Shown: positions 18,241 through 26,428 of the stretch, piece after piece | Layout of the letters: every line of letters begins with the position of its first letter | Numbering within the stretch: the stretch's first letter is position 1 | Source of the DNA: Flavobacterium fluviatile | GTDB lineage: Bacteria > Bacteroidota > Bacteroidia > Flavobacteriales > Flavobacteriaceae | Assembly: GCF_010645065.1 (NCBI RefSeq) | Contig: NZ_JAADZW010000013.1 | Location: 1-64,000, forward strand | Direction of reading: 5' to 3' | Length of the DNA stretch: 64,000 bases | Made by a program: the position numbers and the translations under genes | The notes under the pieces: model-generated | Told to the model about the DNA's origin: nothing | Databases searched by the model: none | The model's input: the letters and a program-made list of their open reading frames with translations, nothing else

Positions 18241-19323
18241 TTACTTTCTATTCCTTAAGCTTTTGTAAAAGTTGTAGAGTTTAGATTTTTTTTTTAAATT
18301 TTTCGTTTGTATTTTTATACTTCTTTTAAATGCTAGTTTTTTAATAGTCAGATAATTATAGTAATTAATTTTGTATTTTCCCCGCTTATTATTATCATAT
18401 TCTCTGATTATTCTCAAGTAAACTTGTTCTAATTGGGTCACTATGGAGAGAAAATCAGCTTCTTTCCGAATAAAATTTGAGACTTTAGAAATGTTTTCAC
18501 AATCATATTTCCTGATTTCATTAACAATGAGATCCGTTTGTATTTTACGGGTCATCAGTTTCATTCCAAAGTTATATTTTCTGTAATGTGACATGTTTTC
18601 TGGTGTCACCATCCCAGCCAATCCTCTAAAATCACATACAATTACTGCTGCACCGGTAGCCATAGATTCAATTGCGGCTTTAGCTTTTGCAAACACAATA
18701 TCATATTGTCCAAGAATATCTTCAGGGATCATAGTAGCATTATGATTACCGCTGCCAATCAATTCTATTTCGATGCCTTGAGATAAACAGGCTTCTCTTA
18801 TCGGCGGAAAAATATCTGTTTGAGACATATAATTAGAAAAGGCCAAAGCTTTTTTTGGTATTGGCGAAATAACTTCTCTTTGTTTAAAACGTGATAAATT
18901 TGCCCAGTTATAAATTACTTCAACATCCTCATCTGCAAACCCATTTTCAAGACAATAACGTTCTTTGCAATTATAATCTACAGCGGCATATTGTAAAATG
19001 TTAGGATGTTTAAAAGGATAGTCCATTACATTTGTCCTGTCATGGATAAAAAACAGAATAGGTGTTTTTTTAAAGAAGCGTGCAGCTTTTATGGCAGTTA
19101 AATTGTGATGGGCATGGATACAATCAGGTTTCTGTTTTATTTTTTTTAAATCCGTACAAACGTGTATTCCCTGTTGTAACAATGTTTCTGCCAGGTGACC
19201 CATTATATAAGTAAATACTTCAACGTGATGTCCGCGTTTATATAATTCTATGGCTAAATCGTGTACATATGTTTCTGTGCCAGAGGGTTTGTTTAAAACA
19301 TAATTTGTAATTAAAATATTCAT
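18241..19323 (-). CDS. Glycosyltransferase, GT4-like
   Basis: 360 residues, cytosolic or membrane-associated. MNILITNYVLNKPSGTETYV followed by LAIELYKRGHHVEVFTY is the N-terminal donor-side start of GT-B family 4 transferases (glycine-rich loop after beta-1). The C-terminal half is less typical: FAKAKAAIESMATGAAVIVCD corresponds to the nucleotide-sugar-binding region, but the usual E-x7-E is weak. The last ~60 residues are very basic, which suits membrane contact. It lies 7 bp downstream of a PIG-L-like gene, so the pair probably acts on one glycan. Acceptor and donor unknown. Confidence 0.78.
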   Translation of the reverse strand: MNILITNYVLNKPSGTETYVHDLAIELYKRGHHVEVFTYIMGHLAETLLQQGIHVCTDLKKIKQKPDCIHAHHNLTAIKAARFFKKTPILFFIHDRTNVMDYPFKHPNILQYAAVDYNCKERYCLENGFADEDVEVIYNWANLSRFKQREVISPIPKKALAFSNYMSQTDIFPPIREACLSQGIEIELIGSGNHNATMIPEDILGQYDIVFAKAKAAIESMATGAAVIVCDFRGLAGMVTPENMSHYRKYNFGMKLMTRKIQTDLIVNEIRKYDCENISKVSNFIRKEADFLSIVTQLEQVYLRIIREYDNNKRGKYKINYYNYLTIKKLAFKRSIKIQTKNLKKKSKLYNFYKSLRNRK

Positions 19324-19330
19324 TACTTAA

Positions 19331-20101
19331 TTAATTATTATGCATCAGACAAATTTCAGCAATTGGCTTGATGTGTTTCTCAAACTCAATACAATTTTTA
19401 TATGCTCCTGATGCCACTCTTTTTCTTCCTACTTCTTCATAATAAGGATAGTCCGTCTCCCAGTTAATAATTTGTTTTAAGTCTGTAATTTGACCGTAGA
19501 ATTCCCAGGCAAAGGATGAAATACCGAAGCGTTCAATAGCCATCTCTATTTCTGATTTTAATTCAGGATAATTAAGTCCAGCCTTTATTTTCATGTTAAG
19601 TTCAAGTTCATTAAGTTCAAGAGATAAAGTGTTAGGGCTTTCTTTTTGTGACAAAACATCTGGTGCTTTGTCAAGTACGAAATCGTAATTTTGAATCGAC
19701 TTTGAAGGATTTATGTTTTGCAACTCATCAACAATCCCATTAATCATGTATCTGCAAATATCATGGGTTGGATTAAACCCCTCTAATGCGTCACCATATA
19801 TTTCATCGTAATTGCTTTCTTTTACCGAGAATAGTAGTTGATTTTTTGCCTTTTTAATTTTATCCAGGTCACCAGATAAAATAATGTTATAAAGCTCTTT
19901 ATCAGTAAACGGGGAAAAAGAATTTTTGAATGTTGCACCTAATGACTCTATTAGCTTTATAGACTGATGTAATCTCGAATCATTGTTTTGTCCGGACCCA
20001 TCTGTTATAATGTAAACATCTGGTTTTAAATCTTTTAAAAATTTGAACGCTCTTAATTCATGACCAGGATGTCCAATTATCAACGCTGATTTCTTTCCCA
20101 T
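19331..20101 (-). CDS. PIG-L/LmbE-like protein with altered metal motif
   Basis: 256 residues. LIIGHPGHELRAFKFL near residues 8-23 sits where PIG-L deacetylases have AHPDDE, VYIITDGSG matches the TDGE-like second strand, and ALEGFNPTHDICRYM matches the E-G-x-x-P-x-H metal region. The fold assignment rests on these three spaced motifs. The catalytic Asp and zinc-ligand Asp of HPDDE are replaced by Gly13 and His14, so it may be a variant enzyme or a non-catalytic homologue. It forms a two-gene unit with the GT4-like transferase, suggesting amino-sugar modification of a glycan. Moderate confidence in family, low in activity. Confidence 0.6.
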   Translation of the reverse strand: MGKKSALIIGHPGHELRAFKFLKDLKPDVYIITDGSGQNNDSRLHQSIKLIESLGATFKNSFSPFTDKELYNIILSGDLDKIKKAKNQLLFSVKESNYDEIYGDALEGFNPTHDICRYMINGIVDELQNINPSKSIQNYDFVLDKAPDVLSQKESPNTLSLELNELELNMKIKAGLNYPELKSEIEMAIERFGISSFAWEFYGQITDLKQIINWETDYPYYEEVGRKRVASGAYKNCIEFEKHIKPIAEICLMHNN

Positions 20102-20336
20102 GCTGTAACTTTTTTTCTGTTAATTTTAAAAAAAAACAAAAATAATGAAATTATAATAGTATCCAAATGAAACATGAGTAAACACACAATTCATAAATTA
20201 CTTTCTTAAGTTTAATGTATGTGAGGGAAAACGTTGTTAAGTTAAGCTGAAATCAATAATACCTTTTTGATTTTCAGTTGATTTACGTTTTATTTGATTT
20301 GTAACTTTATGATTTTCAGGAATAGTTATTTTTAAA

Positions 20337-20367
20337 AGTAAAAAAATCACCCGGGGGAAGGTGATTT
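20337..20367 (-). terminator. Orphan minus-strand intrinsic terminator
   Basis: AAATCACC (20344-20351) pairs with GGTGATTT (20360-20367); on the minus strand the stem is followed by seven T residues. No intact minus-strand gene lies upstream within 500 bp, so it probably belongs to the relic just before it. Confidence 0.7.
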
Positions 20368-20515
20368 AATTGGTAAATTGGTTTTTTGGTTTAGATAGTT
20401 CATCATGATAACAAAAAGATTCGCATCTATTTACGCCAGCTTTTTGTTTTTCTGATAATATTTTAAAACATGATGGGCACAATGATTAAGTTCTTAAAAC
20501 TTGTGCTTTTTTCAT
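20366..20515 (-). pseudogene. Relic of a small Cys-containing, bacteriocin-like peptide gene
   Basis: A single minus-strand frame runs from ATG at 20515 to TAA at 20366-20368, about 49 codons, broken by one internal TAA at codon 10 (20486-20488). It starts MKKAQVLRT and after the stop has CPSCFKILSEKQ, then KAGVNRCESFCYHDELSK. The segment LSxxQ...GxNxCxxFCYxD resembles the short bacteriocin-like peptides common in Flavobacteriaceae. A terminator overlaps its end, as expected for a real gene. The family resemblance is from memory and the relic could be of another small protein. Confidence 0.4.
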
Positions 20516-20545
20516 GATATTATTTGTCTAGCTGTGATTTTCAAT

Positions 20546-20623
20546 TCAGTCTCCCTGTATTTTACTATTAGCATCTGCTCCTGCATTAATCAATGTTGTC
20601 CTGCTGTCAAAATATAGTATAAT
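20546..20623 (-). pseudogene. Ankyrin-repeat gene fragment
   Basis: A 25-codon minus-strand frame contains TTLINAGADANSKIQGD followed by TGA. LINAGADxNxK is the classic end of one ankyrin repeat and start of the next. No neighbouring repeat is readable on either side, so this is a remnant of a lost ankyrin protein. The rest of 20102-20881 is very AT-rich and I see no gene in it. Confidence 0.45.
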
Positions 20624-20881
20624 TCATTTTCATTATGACAAATATATAAAAATATTTTTCGCAATGATTGATATATAAAAAAACTTATAATGTTTTTTAA
20701 TTCTTTATTTTTTTTGAAATTAAAAAATATTGCTAATTTATTTGAGAAATTTTGAATTGCGAAACTTTATTATAAAATAAAAAAAATACTTTTATCAGGA
20801 ATTGAATGATTTTTATTTTCTTAAGAGACATTTGGTAAATTTTGATAGCCCAGATTAGCTCTTCTTCTGTAAATTTGCAAT

Positions 20882-21964
20882 ATGTCTGAAACTCGGGTTT
20901 ATCGAAAAATAATCCATGTCGATATGGATGCTTTTTACGCTTCGGTAGAGCAAATGGATAATCCATCTTTGCGGGGAAAGCCTATTGCGGTTGGTGGGTC
21001 AGAAAATAGGGGAGTTGTTTCTGCGGCAAGCTATGAAGCCAGAAAATTTGGTGTCAGAAGTGCTATAAGTGGTGTTTTGGCCAAAAAATATTGTCCCGAA
21101 ATTATATTTGTTCGCCCTCGTTTTGATCGCTACAAAGAAATTTCGTCTAAGATTCATAAAATCTTTCATGAATACACAGATATGGTTGAACCACTTTCGC
21201 TTGATGAAGCCTATCTTGATGTAACTCAAAATAAAAAAGGAAATCCAAGCGCCTCTTTATTGGCTCAGGAAATCAGATTGCGGATTTTAAATGAAGTTGG
21301 CCTTACAGCCTCTGCAGGTATTTCAATTAATAAATTTGTAGCAAAAATTGCCAGTGATTACAATAAACCCAATGGTCAAAAAACAGTAAATCCTGATGAA
21401 GTAATTCCTTTTCTGGAAGATTTGCCTATTAGAAAATTTTATGGTGTAGGAAAGGTAACAACTGAAAAAATGTACCAGCTGGGTATTTTCACAGGTTTAG
21501 ATTTAAAAAGCAAATCGCTTGAGTTTTTGGAAAAACACTTCGGGAAATCAGGAAAATTTTATTATTATGTGGTTCGTGGTATTCATAACAGTGAAGTAAA
21601 ACCTTCACGAAATACAAAATCTGTAGCATCAGAACACACTTTTGATGTCAATCTGACCTCTGAAATTTTTATGTTGGAACAGTTAGAAAAAATAGCTGCC
21701 TCTCTGGAAAAAAGATTAAAAAGATATAATGTTTCAGGAAAAACAGTGACACTTAAAATTAAATACAGCGATTTTACGCAACAAACCAGAAGTAAAACGC
21801 TGCCTTATTTTATCTCTGATAAAAGCCTAATTCTTGAAACTGTTGAAGAGCTGTTGTATCAGGAACGAATGAAAGATTCTGTAAGATTGTTGGGTATCTC
21901 TTTGAGTAATCTCAATACAGAACAAAAAAAAGCGGTAGTTGTACAGTTGAAGTTTGCATTTTAA
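20882..21964 (+). CDS. dinB: DNA polymerase IV
   Basis: 360 residues, Y-family translesion polymerase. The metal-binding motifs are clear: HVDMDAFYASVEQ near residues 12-24 and SLDEAYLDVT near 105. TASAGISINKFVAKIASDYN follows in the palm, then the thumb with FYGVGKVT and the little-finger domain (SEHTFDVNLT). The beta-clamp-binding tail is not obvious: the chain ends VVVQLKFAF. Roughly 60 bp further a PAS gene follows in the same direction. Identity is secure. Confidence 0.95.
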   Translation: MSETRVYRKIIHVDMDAFYASVEQMDNPSLRGKPIAVGGSENRGVVSAASYEARKFGVRSAISGVLAKKYCPEIIFVRPRFDRYKEISSKIHKIFHEYTDMVEPLSLDEAYLDVTQNKKGNPSASLLAQEIRLRILNEVGLTASAGISINKFVAKIASDYNKPNGQKTVNPDEVIPFLEDLPIRKFYGVGKVTTEKMYQLGIFTGLDLKSKSLEFLEKHFGKSGKFYYYVVRGIHNSEVKPSRNTKSVASEHTFDVNLTSEIFMLEQLEKIAASLEKRLKRYNVSGKTVTLKIKYSDFTQQTRSKTLPYFISDKSLILETVEELLYQERMKDSVRLLGISLSNLNTEQKKAVVVQLKFAF

Positions 21965-22025
21965 ATGGATAAAAACCGGAATGTTCCTATAGATTTTTGG
22001 TTAATATAAGATATAAATTATTTTT

Positions 22026-22541
22026 ATGAATTCTATGAATGAACCTGAAAAACCTTTTGATGAATCTGAAGCAAAGTTAAATTGCTATTCAGTTCCGGTA
22101 CTTAGTTGGGATTTTCATTATGAATCCATAAATGAACTGAAAACATTTTCTTCCGATTTAAAAAGAATCAAACGTATTTCCAATATATTTAAATGGGACT
22201 TAACTAATTTAGATATAAATGAACGATTGAAAGACGAGGTTGTTATAATCACTGATCCGGAACTAAAAATAATTTTTGCTTCTGAAGGAATTGCTAAAAT
22301 GACAGGTTATACTGAAAAAGAAGTTTTGGGAAAATTTCCCAAAATGTTTCAGGGCCCTTTGACTTCAGCTTTAGTTTTAAAAGAAATCAGAATTGCAATT
22401 GAAAAACAAATTCCTTTTGAAAAGACACTTTTAAATTATAAAAAAAACGCAGAAACTTATGATTGTCATATTCATGCTTTTCCGGTTTTTAATCTTAAAG
22501 GAGACTTATCACATTTTTTAGCTTTTGAAAAAGCGGCATAA
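22026..22541 (+). CDS. PAS-domain protein, LOV-like without the adduct cysteine
   Basis: 171 residues, soluble. The PAS domain covers about residues 60-170: VVIITDPELKIIFASEGIAK, then MTGYTEKEVLGKFPKMFQGP and the strands with FNLKGDLSHFLAFE. MFQGPLTS resembles the LOV signature NCRFLQGPxT, but the position of the photoactive Cys in GxNCRFLQ is Pro here (GKFPKMFQ), so flavin-adduct light sensing is not expected. No output domain is present; it may be a small sensor interacting with a partner. Downstream of dinB, with its own terminator. Confidence 0.85.
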   Translation: MNSMNEPEKPFDESEAKLNCYSVPVLSWDFHYESINELKTFSSDLKRIKRISNIFKWDLTNLDINERLKDEVVIITDPELKIIFASEGIAKMTGYTEKEVLGKFPKMFQGPLTSALVLKEIRIAIEKQIPFEKTLLNYKKNAETYDCHIHAFPVFNLKGDLSHFLAFEKAA

Positions 22542-22542
22542 A

Positions 22543-22573
22543 AAAAGCCTTTCTGAATTTCAAAAAGGCTTTT
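22543..22573. terminator. Bidirectional intrinsic terminator
   Basis: AAAAGCCTTT and AAAAGGCTTTT form a stem between the convergent PAS and Bax-inhibitor genes. Confidence 0.85.
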
Positions 22574-22590
22574 AAATTATTGGGAAGAAA

Positions 22591-23364
22591 TTAATCTCTG
22601 CTTGCAAATTTTGATAATAATCTGAGGAATTCAATGTATAACCAAACTAAGGTAACCATTAATCCCATAGCGCCGTACCATTCCATAAATTTAGGCATTC
22701 TTTGCTGGGCACCCTTTTCAATTTGGTCAAAATCCAAAAATAGGTTTAGTGCAGCAACAATGATTACAAAAACACTAATTCCGATACTCATCAGTGAATT
22801 TCCATGATGTACAGGCGTATAGTCTGTAAACATAGAAACAATCCAGGATATTAAATAGTAAGTTGCTATTGCCAGAGTAGCAGCAATCACAACTGATCTG
22901 AATTGTTCGTTTACTTTTACTATCTTAAATTTATACAATCCCAGACAAACTAAAAATGTAACTAAAGTTGCTCCTACGGCATTAATTACGATTCCGGGAA
23001 ATTTAACTTCGAAAATGGCAGAAATTCCTCCGATAAACAAACCTTCAAATAATGCATAACCTGGAGCCAGGTAAGGAGAGGCTTGTGGTCTGAATGCTGA
23101 AATTAAAACTAAAATAAAGGCAACAATTGCACCACCAATAGTTGGCAGCATTGCATTCATTCCGTTAAATGCCATCCACCATGTCAGCATTGCTCCGGCA
23201 CATAACAATAAAAATAAAATAGCTGTTTTATTGATAGTCCCGGATATAGTCATATCCTGATTATAATCAATAATTTGTGCTTGATGCACTTCTTCAGCTT
23301 TTGAAACAGCGTTTGATGAGAAACGTTTGTCGCTTAAAAATGGATTTTTCGAATTGAAGTTCAT
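22591..23364 (-). CDS. Bax inhibitor-1/YccA family membrane protein
   Basis: 257 residues from MNFNSKNPFL; a longer upstream frame adds 34 residues that do not resemble the family. About seven transmembrane helices follow a ~45-residue soluble N-terminus. The C-terminal LNLFLDFDQIEKGAQQRMPKF and EWYGAMGLMVTLVWLYIEFL are the signature of the bacterial YccA branch (BI-1 fold, with conserved Asp pair). Members act as pH-sensitive ion leak or modulators of FtsH; the role here is not known. Stands alone between two terminators. Confidence 0.92.
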   Translation of the reverse strand: MNFNSKNPFLSDKRFSSNAVSKAEEVHQAQIIDYNQDMTISGTINKTAILFLLLCAGAMLTWWMAFNGMNAMLPTIGGAIVAFILVLISAFRPQASPYLAPGYALFEGLFIGGISAIFEVKFPGIVINAVGATLVTFLVCLGLYKFKIVKVNEQFRSVVIAATLAIATYYLISWIVSMFTDYTPVHHGNSLMSIGISVFVIIVAALNLFLDFDQIEKGAQQRMPKFMEWYGAMGLMVTLVWLYIEFLRLLSKFASRD

Positions 23365-23475
23365 ATTTCTAATACATTTATTTGTAGTCAAATATAAGTA
23401 GTTTTTTTGATGTGCAATTGTTTCTGTAAACTTTTTAACATGATTTTTTCTTCTGAATAAATTCACTTAAAAGCA

Positions 23476-23506
23476 AAAATCCATCCTCAGGGAGAATGGA
23501 TTTTTT
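23476..23506 (-). terminator. Terminator at the end of the nuo operon
   Basis: AAAATCCAT pairs with ATGGATTTT. On the minus strand it lies about 20 bp after the nuoN stop; the plus-strand side also carries a T-run, so it may be bidirectional. Confidence 0.75.
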
Positions 23507-23526
23507 ATGTATCTGGATTGAGATTT

Positions 23527-24918
23527 TTAATTCAATAAGTCTAAAACTAGTGATGGAAATAAACCTAAAACAATATTCAGTGTAATCGAAACAACCGCCA
23601 CAGCGTAAATAAGAAACGGTTTTCCGGTGCGCTCCTCATTAGGCTCTTTAGAATACATAGCCAGTATCAGTTTGAAATAATAACCAACGCTAATTATAGA
23701 ATTAATGACAGCTACTATTACAAGGATAATATGACCAGCCTGAATGGTTTGATTAAACAAAAATAATTTGGCAAAAAATCCTGAGAAAATCGGAATCCCG
23801 GCCATAGATAATAATGAACCGGTTAATATCGCAGCCAACAGCGGATTTGTTTTTCCTAAACCGTGAAAGTTCGTAATATCTTCGTTATGCTGATTTTTAC
23901 ATACATATAAAATTACACTAAACGCTGCGATACCAGCTAAAGCATAAGCTGCAGTATAATATAATAGAACTCCTGCAGAAGCTGCAACAGTCAGGAAAGT
24001 CATTAACATGAAACCTGCATGAGAAATCCCTGAGAAAGCCAGCATACGTTTTACATTTACCTGACGCAATGCCATGATGTTTCCAACGGTCATGGAAGCA
24101 ATTGAAATAATTACTATGATATTCTCGAAAGTGTGTAAATGATCCTGATTTTCTAAAGACGGTATTAAATTTAAACCTGAAATTAATTTAAACAGAGTTG
24201 CAATTGCGACTACTTTTGCCAAAGTACTCATTAAGGCAGTGGTCAAGGCAGGAGAGCCTTCATAAACATCCGGGGCCCAAAAATGAAAAGGAACTGCGGC
24301 AATCTTAAATAACATTCCGATGGTTACCAAAATCATTCCGATAGGAAACCAGATCGGCAGTTCGGCGGATAAAGAAAATTCGCTGATTTCAACTACATCG
24401 AAACTTCCCATTGCCCCGTAGATTAGACAAATTCCGAATAAGATAATTCCTGATGCGAATGATCCCATCAAAAAGTATTTCATACCGGCTTCGTTGCTTT
24501 TCAGATTCAAACGTTCGCTTGCGGCAAGAACATAAAGTGCAATAGACAAAATTTCAATTCCTAAGAAAAACATAGCTAAGTTTCCAAACGAAACCATAGC
24601 AACGGCTCCTGCTAATAAAAATATTTTTATAGCAATAAAATCAGAAATTTTTGTCTGATGGTTTTCATAAAAATTATGGCTTAACGCTACAAGAAAAATA
24701 GTTAAGATGACAAACAATGATGAAAAGGCAGTAGAGAATTTACTCACTGTTATCATATTGTAGTAGTAACTTTCTGTTGATCCAAATTCATAAAAATTAA
24801 GCGCCAATACACCCAATAAACCTAAAATGGTAAATGGAACGATGCCCTTTCTGAAATTTAGAATTTCAAACAATAGGCAGAAAACACCTAATCCTGTTAT
24901 AGCTATTAATGTATTCAT
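23527..24918 (-). CDS. nuoN: NADH-quinone oxidoreductase subunit N
   Basis: 463 residues, antiporter-like proton-pumping subunit of complex I with about 14 transmembrane helices. Family landmarks are the conserved Glu in LFFLGIEILSIALYVLA, KIAAVPFHFWAPDVYEG in the lysine helix and RQVNVKRMLAFSGISHAGFM. Last gene of the operon, 56 bp after nuoM, followed by a terminator. Intact. Confidence 0.96.
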   Translation of the reverse strand: MNTLIAITGLGVFCLLFEILNFRKGIVPFTILGLLGVLALNFYEFGSTESYYYNMITVSKFSTAFSSLFVILTIFLVALSHNFYENHQTKISDFIAIKIFLLAGAVAMVSFGNLAMFFLGIEILSIALYVLAASERLNLKSNEAGMKYFLMGSFASGIILFGICLIYGAMGSFDVVEISEFSLSAELPIWFPIGMILVTIGMLFKIAAVPFHFWAPDVYEGSPALTTALMSTLAKVVAIATLFKLISGLNLIPSLENQDHLHTFENIIVIISIASMTVGNIMALRQVNVKRMLAFSGISHAGFMLMTFLTVAASAGVLLYYTAAYALAGIAAFSVILYVCKNQHNEDITNFHGLGKTNPLLAAILTGSLLSMAGIPIFSGFFAKLFLFNQTIQAGHIILVIVAVINSIISVGYYFKLILAMYSKEPNEERTGKPFLIYAVAVVSITLNIVLGLFPSLVLDLLN

Positions 24919-24974
24919 TTTTGTTTTTTTGATTTAGGAAATCTAAAACGCCCTAATTTATTTTATTTAAAATA

Positions 24975-26417
24975 TTAATTTTTATTGATAACGTTTAAAA
25001 TTGTTTCTAAACTTGGTGTAATCAAATCTGTAATTGGTTTTGAATAGAAACCAAAGAATAACAAAACAGCAATTATTACAGCAAATGAAATTCCTTCGTT
25101 GAGGGTAACATCTGCAAAAGTTTTAGAATTGGTTTCACCCAACATGACGTGCTGGAACATTCTTAGCATATAATAAGCTCCTAAAATAATGGTAGTTCCC
25201 CCAAGAATAGCAAACCAGATATTGATTTGGGAAAGACTGTATAATACTGTAAATTCTCCAACAAAATTAAACGTACCAGGCAAAGCAACAGAAGCCAATA
25301 CCAAAATCAAAAACATGGAGGTAAATTTAGGAGCCTGGGTACGAATACCACCCAATTCTGAAATGTTTCTGGTTTCAAATCTTCTGAAAATTACTTCAGC
25401 GGCGTAGAACAAACCAACAACTACAAAACCGTGAGCAATCATTTGCAGAACCGCTCCGCGTAAACCATCAAGAGTTAAAGTGTAAGATCCCGCAGCAATT
25501 AATCCTACGTGGGCAAGAGACGAGTAAGCTAATAATTTCTTTAAATCTTTTTGTCTTAAAGCTACGATTGATCCGTAGATAACGCCTGCAATTCCTAAAC
25601 CAATAAAAATATAAAGATATTCTTTTGCAGCAAGCGGTGCTATCGGCAATTGCCAGCGAATTACACTATACAATCCCATTTTAAGCATGATACCGGATAA
25701 AAGCATTGTTCCAACAGTTGGTGCTTTTTGGTACACATTTGCCTGCCATGTGTGGAAAGGAATAATTGGAATTTTAATAGCATAAGCGAAAAAGAAAGCT
25801 AAGAAAATCCAGAATTGCTCACAGGAAGATAATTCTAATTTATATAAATCTTCAATTAAGAAACTTCCGTTTGCTTTTTGAGATAAATAAATGAAAGCAG
25901 TTAACATGAATAATGAACCGGCAAGTGTGTAAATAAAGAATTTAACCACTGCTTTTCTGCGTTCGTCCGCATCTCCGTTACCCCAGATCAGAGCAATAAA
26001 GTAAATTGGAATTAAAGCTAATTCCCAGAAAATGTAATATAATAAACCATCAGCAGCCAGGAAGGTTCCTGTCATTGCAAACGCCATGAACAAAATTAAT
26101 CCATAAAAACTTTTAGCATTTTTATATTCATTTCCAAAAGAAGAAAATATGATGATCGGGGTTAACGCCAGAGTTAATAAAACCATTGCTAGCCCAAGTC
26201 CGTCAGCATTTAAAGCGAAAGCAATTTTAGGCTGAGTAATCCAGTTGCAGATTACACTGATATTTACACCAGCATTATAATTATTCAATAATACAACTGA
26301 ACATCCTAAAGCTGCTAAACTAAATAGTAAAGCAACTTTTGAAGCTAGTTTGTCACCAGAAAAATAAGTGGCAAATGCACCAATTAAAAGTATAATTAAT
26401 ATAGTAGAAACGTTCAT
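24975..26417 (-). CDS. nuoM: NADH-quinone oxidoreductase subunit M
   Basis: 480 residues starting MNVSTILIIL; the in-frame ATG 48 bp upstream lies inside the end of nuoL and is rejected. Antiporter-like subunit with about 14 helices. Landmarks are the conserved Glu helix (LLYYIFWELALIPIYFI), IPIIPFHTWQANVYQKAPTV and the second Lys region RQKDLKKLLAYSSLAHVG. Begins 11 bp after the nuoL stop. Intact. Confidence 0.96.
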   Translation of the reverse strand: MNVSTILIILLIGAFATYFSGDKLASKVALLFSLAALGCSVVLLNNYNAGVNISVICNWITQPKIAFALNADGLGLAMVLLTLALTPIIIFSSFGNEYKNAKSFYGLILFMAFAMTGTFLAADGLLYYIFWELALIPIYFIALIWGNGDADERRKAVVKFFIYTLAGSLFMLTAFIYLSQKANGSFLIEDLYKLELSSCEQFWIFLAFFFAYAIKIPIIPFHTWQANVYQKAPTVGTMLLSGIMLKMGLYSVIRWQLPIAPLAAKEYLYIFIGLGIAGVIYGSIVALRQKDLKKLLAYSSLAHVGLIAAGSYTLTLDGLRGAVLQMIAHGFVVVGLFYAAEVIFRRFETRNISELGGIRTQAPKFTSMFLILVLASVALPGTFNFVGEFTVLYSLSQINIWFAILGGTTIILGAYYMLRMFQHVMLGETNSKTFADVTLNEGISFAVIIAVLLFFGFYSKPITDLITPSLETILNVINKN

Positions 26418-26428
26418 AGTGATAAATA

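Noticed and set aside
20733..20966. Minus-strand 77-codon ORF overlapping the dinB start
   Set aside because: It is the reverse of dinB plus an AT-rich upstream gap, with no domain and no fitting promoter.
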